Assembly: GCA_047517485.1 (NCBI GenBank)
Contig: JAKZSU010000151.1
Coordinates: forward strand, 1 to 47,129
Length of the DNA stretch: 47,129 nt
Origin: JAKZSU01 sp047517485
Lineage (GTDB): Bacteria; Pseudomonadota; Alphaproteobacteria; UBA7887
Direction of reading: 5' to 3'
Within the stretch, counting starts at the first letter, position 1. Every line of letters starts with the position of its first letter. The translations under genes and the position numbers were made by a program. The notes under the pieces are model-generated. The model was not told where the DNA came from. It did not search any database and saw only the letters and a program-made list of their open reading frames with translations. Of the stretch, positions 43,895-47,129 are shown piece by piece.

Positions 43895-44776
43895 ATGACC
43901 AAGTATCTCCTGCAACCGGACCCCAAGGATCCGCGCCTGACCGAGGCGGTGCGCGGCGTCGATCAAGACGGCCGCCGGGTGGACACCCGCGTTACCGTCG
44001 AGCGGCCGCTGACCTTGTTCCTCAACGCGCAAGAAATCGTCACCATGATGACGATCGGCGACCATCCGGATTATCTCGCAGTCGGTTTCCTGCTCAATCA
44101 GGGCATGCTGCGCGCCGACGACGAGATTACCGCGATCGATTATGACGACGAAATCGAGACCGTGGTGGTGCGGACGGCGCGCGAGACCGATTACGAGGAC
44201 AAGCTGAAGAAGAAGACCCGCACCTCGGGCTGCGCGCAAGGCACCGTGTTCGGCGATCTGATGGATAGTTTCGACCAAGTTCGCTTGCCGCAAGACGCCG
44301 AACTGCGCACCTCGTGGATCTACGCGCTGGCGAAGGCGATCAACACCACCCCGAGCCTGTATCTCGAATCCGGCGCGATTCACGGCTGCGTGCTCTGCGA
44401 GCGCGACCAGCCGTTGATCTATATGGAGGACGTCGGGCGCCATAACGCGGTCGACAAGATAGCCGGTTATATGTTTCGCGAAAATATTTCGGCGACCGGC
44501 AAGATATTCTACACCACCGGCCGGCTGACCAGCGAGATGGTGATCAAGACCGTGCACATGGGCATCCCGATCCTGATTTCGCGCTCGGGATTTACCGCCT
44601 GGGGTGTCGATCTCGCGCGTCAGGCCGGTCTCACCCTGGTTGGCCGCGCCAAGGGCAAACGCTTCGTCGCCTTGGCCGGCGAGGACCGCCTGGTGTTCGA
44701 CGCCGATCCGGAGGCGGTGCGCGACGAGCCGGCGCACCTTGCCCGCAAGGCGAGCCTCGAAAATGACCGGGGTTGA
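43895..44776 (+). CDS. fdhD: Formate dehydrogenase sulfurtransferase FdhD
   Basis: A 293-residue protein that passes sulfur to the molybdenum cofactor of formate dehydrogenase. GFLLNQGML, HGCVLCERD and the signature EDVGRHNAVDKIAGY are visible, then TTGRLTSEMVIK and SRSGFTAWGVDLAR. The usual CxxC loop of E. coli FdhD (CGVCG) reads SGCAQGTVFGD here, one cysteine only; this seems to be a subtype. ATG 43895 fits the domain start, though the frame opens at 43853. Its end overlaps the GNAT start by 14 bases. Confidence 0.92.
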   Translation: MTKYLLQPDPKDPRLTEAVRGVDQDGRRVDTRVTVERPLTLFLNAQEIVTMMTIGDHPDYLAVGFLLNQGMLRADDEITAIDYDDEIETVVVRTARETDYEDKLKKKTRTSGCAQGTVFGDLMDSFDQVRLPQDAELRTSWIYALAKAINTTPSLYLESGAIHGCVLCERDQPLIYMEDVGRHNAVDKIAGYMFRENISATGKIFYTTGRLTSEMVIKTVHMGIPILISRSGFTAWGVDLARQAGLTLVGRAKGKRFVALAGEDRLVFDADPEAVRDEPAHLARKASLENDRG

Positions 44777-45290
44777 GTCGTTCGCCACCGCGCGGCTGAC
44801 CACCGAGCCGCTTTTGACCAAGCATTTCGACGAGGCCTACGCGTTACACCAGGACCCAGAGGTGATGGCGACGCTGGGCGGTTTGCGTTCAGCGGAGACA
44901 ACGCGCGAATTTCTCGCTGTCAACGAGCGGCTCTGGGAGGCGCTTGGCTATGGCCTATGGCTGATCCGCGATCGGGCCTCCGGAAAATTCGCCGGCCGGG
45001 CCGGGTTGAACGATCTCGACATAGAGGGCAAAGCGGAGACCGAATTGGCCTATTCGTTGATGCCGGACTATTGGGGGCGCGGGTTGGCGACCGAGCTCGC
45101 ACACGCGATGGTCAAGATTGGTTTCGAGACCTTGAAGCTGCCGGAGCTGATCGCGCTGACTTTGCATACCAACGCGAAATCCCGCCGGGTGATGGAAAAA
45201 GCCGGCTTCCGTTACGAGCGCGACGTGATGAAAATGGACATGCCGCACATTCTCTGCCGCCAGCGCGCCGATCATTACCGCAATGGGTGA
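44763..45290 (+). CDS. GNAT-family N-acetyltransferase (RimJ/RimL type)
   Basis: A 175-residue acetyl-CoA-dependent transferase with the RimJ/RimL pattern: ARLTTEPLL opening, LAYSLMPDYWGRGLATEL (acetyl-CoA loop GRGLAT) and HTNAKSRRVMEKAGF. Acceptor unknown. Tightly inserted between fdhD (14-base overlap) and mobA (8-base overlap), so it is translated with cofactor genes, but a link to formate dehydrogenase is only by context. Confidence 0.88.
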   Translation: MTGVESFATARLTTEPLLTKHFDEAYALHQDPEVMATLGGLRSAETTREFLAVNERLWEALGYGLWLIRDRASGKFAGRAGLNDLDIEGKAETELAYSLMPDYWGRGLATELAHAMVKIGFETLKLPELIALTLHTNAKSRRVMEKAGFRYERDVMKMDMPHILCRQRADHYRNG

Positions 45291-45903
45291 TCGGCCGGCG
45301 ATCGTCGGCGTTCTGCTCGCCGGCGGCAAGGCGCGGCGCATGGGCGGCGGTGACAAATGCCTGCGCCACCTCGGTGGCCGACCCTTGCTCGCCCACGCGA
45401 TCGAGCGCGCCCGGCCACAAGTGGCCTCGTTGGTGATCAACGCGAATAGCGAGCCGGGGCGGTTCGCCGAATTTGGATTGCCAGTGGTGGCCGACGGGAT
45501 CGCTGGCTTCGCCGGCCCGCTCGCCGGCGTACTCGCGGGGCTCGACTGGGCGGCGGCGAACGCGCCGGACAGCGACTACGTTGCAAGCTTTGCCACCGAC
45601 GCGCCGTTTTTCCCCACCGATCTGGTCGCTCGTTTGTGGGACGCGGTGGCGAGCGGCACCGATCTCGCCTGCGCCTCGTCCAGTGGGCGATCGCAGCCGG
45701 TGTTCGGCCTATGGCCGGTGCGCCTCCGCGAGGCGTTGCGCCGCGCCATGATCGACGAGGAGATGCGCAAGGTCGATGTCTGGACGGCACGCTACGAACT
45801 CGCCGAAGTACGCTTCGAGTCCACCGATGGCGACCCCTTCTTCAATGCCAACCGGCCGGAGGATTTGGTCACCGCCGAGGACATTCTCGCCGCCAAGGGC
45901 TAG
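45283..45903 (+). CDS. mobA: Molybdenum cofactor guanylyltransferase
   Basis: A 206-residue enzyme joining GMP to molybdopterin to give the MGD cofactor used by formate dehydrogenases. The GTP-binding LLAGGKARRMGGGDKCL, the ATDAPFFP acidic motif and the QPVFGLWP segment are as in E. coli MobA. Confidence 0.93.
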   Translation: MGDRPAIVGVLLAGGKARRMGGGDKCLRHLGGRPLLAHAIERARPQVASLVINANSEPGRFAEFGLPVVADGIAGFAGPLAGVLAGLDWAAANAPDSDYVASFATDAPFFPTDLVARLWDAVASGTDLACASSSGRSQPVFGLWPVRLREALRRAMIDEEMRKVDVWTARYELAEVRFESTDGDPFFNANRPEDLVTAEDILAAKG

Positions 45904-45915
45904 ACTGACTCTGTG

Positions 45916-46449
45916 ATGGAAAAAGAAGAGTCGATTTCACTCGGCGTGGTGCTCGAGCGCCGGCCGGTCGATCATCCGTGGACCGACTGGTCGTGGCGCC
46001 CGGTCGCGGTCATTCCCGGCGCCGCCGCGGTCGCGGCGCCGGTGGAACTGGTTCGCGATGGCGACGCCGTGCGGTTTCATGTCGCGACGTTGACCCTGGT
46101 GCTTCATCGCAAGGAAACCGAGGGCCTGCGGGTCAATTTGTCCCAGCCCCAGCCCGCGGTCTACATCGTGCTGCGCGGCGACGACGCTGACGATGGCGCC
46201 GAGCACGGACCGACGCCCCATCTTGTCACCGCCTGCCCGTACGAGGCCGAGGATTATGAGATCGGCGGCGATGATCGGGTCGAGGCGGTGGCGATGCCGC
46301 CCGAGGTCGCGGCGCTGGTCGGCCATTTTGTCGATCGCCACCACGTCGAGGAAAAATTCGTTAAACGCAAGCGGACACCGCACGATCCGCGCAAGGGCGA
46401 GCCGGCGCCACGCCGCCGCGGCAGTACCGGGAGATCACGCTATGGCTGA
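45916..46449 (+). CDS. DUF3305 protein
   Basis: A 177-residue protein of the DUF3305 family (SLGVVLERRPVDHPWTDWSWRPVAV opening, VYIVLRGDD centre, VTACPYEAEDY) with a basic tail. Function unknown, but the family is found almost only in formate dehydrogenase/molybdoenzyme clusters. GTG 45913 is an alternative start. Overlaps DUF3306 by 8 bases. Confidence 0.88.
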   Translation: MEKEESISLGVVLERRPVDHPWTDWSWRPVAVIPGAAAVAAPVELVRDGDAVRFHVATLTLVLHRKETEGLRVNLSQPQPAVYIVLRGDDADDGAEHGPTPHLVTACPYEAEDYEIGGDDRVEAVAMPPEVAALVGHFVDRHHVEEKFVKRKRTPHDPRKGEPAPRRRGSTGRSRYG

Positions 46450-46963
46450 CGACGAGGAAACGTTTGCCGACCGTTGGTCACGGCGCAAGGTCGCGGCGCG
46501 CGGGTCCGATGTGGCCGCGCCGGTCGAGACCCCGCCGAATCCGACGGACGATGCCGAACCGGCGGAAGATGAAGAGGATCTGGTCGCCGCGCTGCCGCCG
46601 ATCGACGAGCTCCAGGCCGATTCGGATTACACGCCGTTTCTCGACCGCCGGGTGCCAAAAGAGCTGAAACGGTTGGCGCTGCGAAAATTGTGGCTCAGCG
46701 ACCCAGTGTTGGCAAATCTCGACGGGCTCAACGATTACGACGATGATTTTCGCACCATGGGCCTCGGCAAAGTGGTGCGAACCGCTTACGAGGTCGGGCG
46801 CGGCATGGTCACCCGCGCCGAAAAAGAGGCGGAATTGGCGGCAGCGCGGGCGCAACAGGCAGCCGATGCCGGTACGGCCGCCGACGACGACGTGACCGAC
46901 GCGGACGCCGAGACAGAAATCAGCGAAGACGACGCGGAAACCGGCGAAAACGAGCAGGCGTGA
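46442..46963 (+). CDS. DUF3306 protein
   Basis: A 173-residue acidic protein. The family core is the FADRWSRRK N terminus and VPKELKRLALRKLWLSDPVLANLDGLNDYD (about 75-105); the ends are low-complexity, rich in Asp, Glu and Ala. Unknown function, constant companion of DUF3305. In related clusters a TorD-like chaperone and formate dehydrogenase subunits come next; here the sequence turns instead into an insertion element. Confidence 0.88.
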   Translation: MADDEETFADRWSRRKVAARGSDVAAPVETPPNPTDDAEPAEDEEDLVAALPPIDELQADSDYTPFLDRRVPKELKRLALRKLWLSDPVLANLDGLNDYDDDFRTMGLGKVVRTAYEVGRGMVTRAEKEAELAAARAQQAADAGTAADDDVTDADAETEISEDDAETGENEQA

Positions 46964-47008
46964 GATCGGTCCGATCTGGGCGGCTTCGGTGTCGGTAACA
47001 CGCGATAT

Positions 47009-47129
47009 GTCCGGTTTATGTACCAGATGATCTGTCCGGTTTTAGAACGCTTCCAAGCCATGGAGGGAGGCGATGCGTCGAACGGAGCAGGTACAGGGAC
47101 TGAGATTGATGAAGTTCGAGGAGGTTTAC
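47009..47129 (+). mobile_element. Left end of an ISNCY-like insertion sequence (truncated by window)
   Basis: Two direct copies of TGTCCGGTTT (47009-47018 and 47033-47042), 24 bases apart start to start, precede a transposase-like start codon. Repeats of this kind next to an insertion-sequence gene are probable transposase-binding sites in the element's end. The true outer boundary is not certain and may lie nearer 46970. Confidence 0.65.
47073..47129 (+). CDS. Transposase, first 19 residues (ISNCY type)
   Basis: ATG 47073 opens a frame to the window's end, reading MRRTEQVQGLRLMKFEEVY, which I recognise as the usual opening of ISNCY-family transposases before their helix-turn-helix. GGAGG lies 7 bases upstream of the ATG. 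The remaining catalytic part is outside the window. Confidence 0.7.
   Translation, partial: MRRTEQVQGLRLMKFEEVY

Noticed and set aside
41928..43898. Plus-strand open frame of 656 codons opposite the Fe-S protein
   Set aside because: The minus strand carries complete ferredoxin cysteine clusters and a strong ribosome site; the plus frame is Arg/Gly/Asp-rich shadow.

Overview
The window reads as chromosome of a GC-rich alphaproteobacterium, most likely Rhodospirillales or a relative. This rests on content: an EipB/DUF1849 periplasmic protein, DUF3572, the DUF3305/DUF3306 pair beside fdhD and mobA, clpS-clpA, a class I PHA synthase with a phasin, and an alaC-hom-glpX-recJ gene order. No rRNA, tRNA or CRISPR array was seen.

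Layout. 1-1.5 kb: an AT-richer, 5'-truncated TolB-like/TPR protein of the adenylate-cyclase type. 1.6-4.6 kb: a tight plus-strand run of DUF3572, HAD hydrolase, ROK sugar kinase and dinB, facing an eipB-like gene. 5.6-11 kb is the most disturbed part. It holds a broken 2-hydroxyacid dehydrogenase ending at a 22-bp inverted repeat, a ridA/transaminase pair, a 264-bp MITE-like element, a DUF482 acyltransferase with a perfect hairpin at its stop codon, and a frameshifted methyltransferase. 11-16 kb: a DehI-family gene, an acyl-CoA dehydrogenase, and clpS-clpA. 16.2-17 kb: a phasin gene with two opposite single-base frameshifts, behind a promoter framed by TGCA-type dyads that look like PhaR operators.

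18.5-28.2 kb is an almost gapless minus-strand run of eight genes: alaC, hom, glpX, recJ, galU, ugd, phosphomannomutase and a cysteine hydrolase. It joins amino-acid and sugar-phosphate metabolism, DNA repair and UDP-glucuronate supply. It is preceded by an OmpA-like lipoprotein and preceded divergently by phaC and an SDR. argC, rplM-rpsI (with a good promoter and terminator) and a CinA-family gene follow.

35-38.2 kb: an enoyl-CoA-hydratase-like protein lacking both usual catalytic glutamates, two different CoA-binding Rossmann proteins and an O-acetylhomoserine sulfhydrylase lie in one direction; this is the most interesting uncharacterised context here. 38.3-41.4 kb: a secreted cyclase-family protein with a late frameshift, cutA, an ADP-ribose Nudix hydrolase, a macro-domain protein and a Sel1-repeat protein. 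41.8-47 kb: the accessory side of a formate dehydrogenase cluster (multi-[4Fe-4S] protein, fdhD, GNAT, mobA, DUF3305, DUF3306), whose expected continuation is interrupted by the left end of an ISNCY-like insertion sequence running off the window.

Several genes carry single-base disruptions, mostly at short homopolymers. These could be assembly errors or recent decay. The truncated dehydrogenase is the one clear pseudogene.
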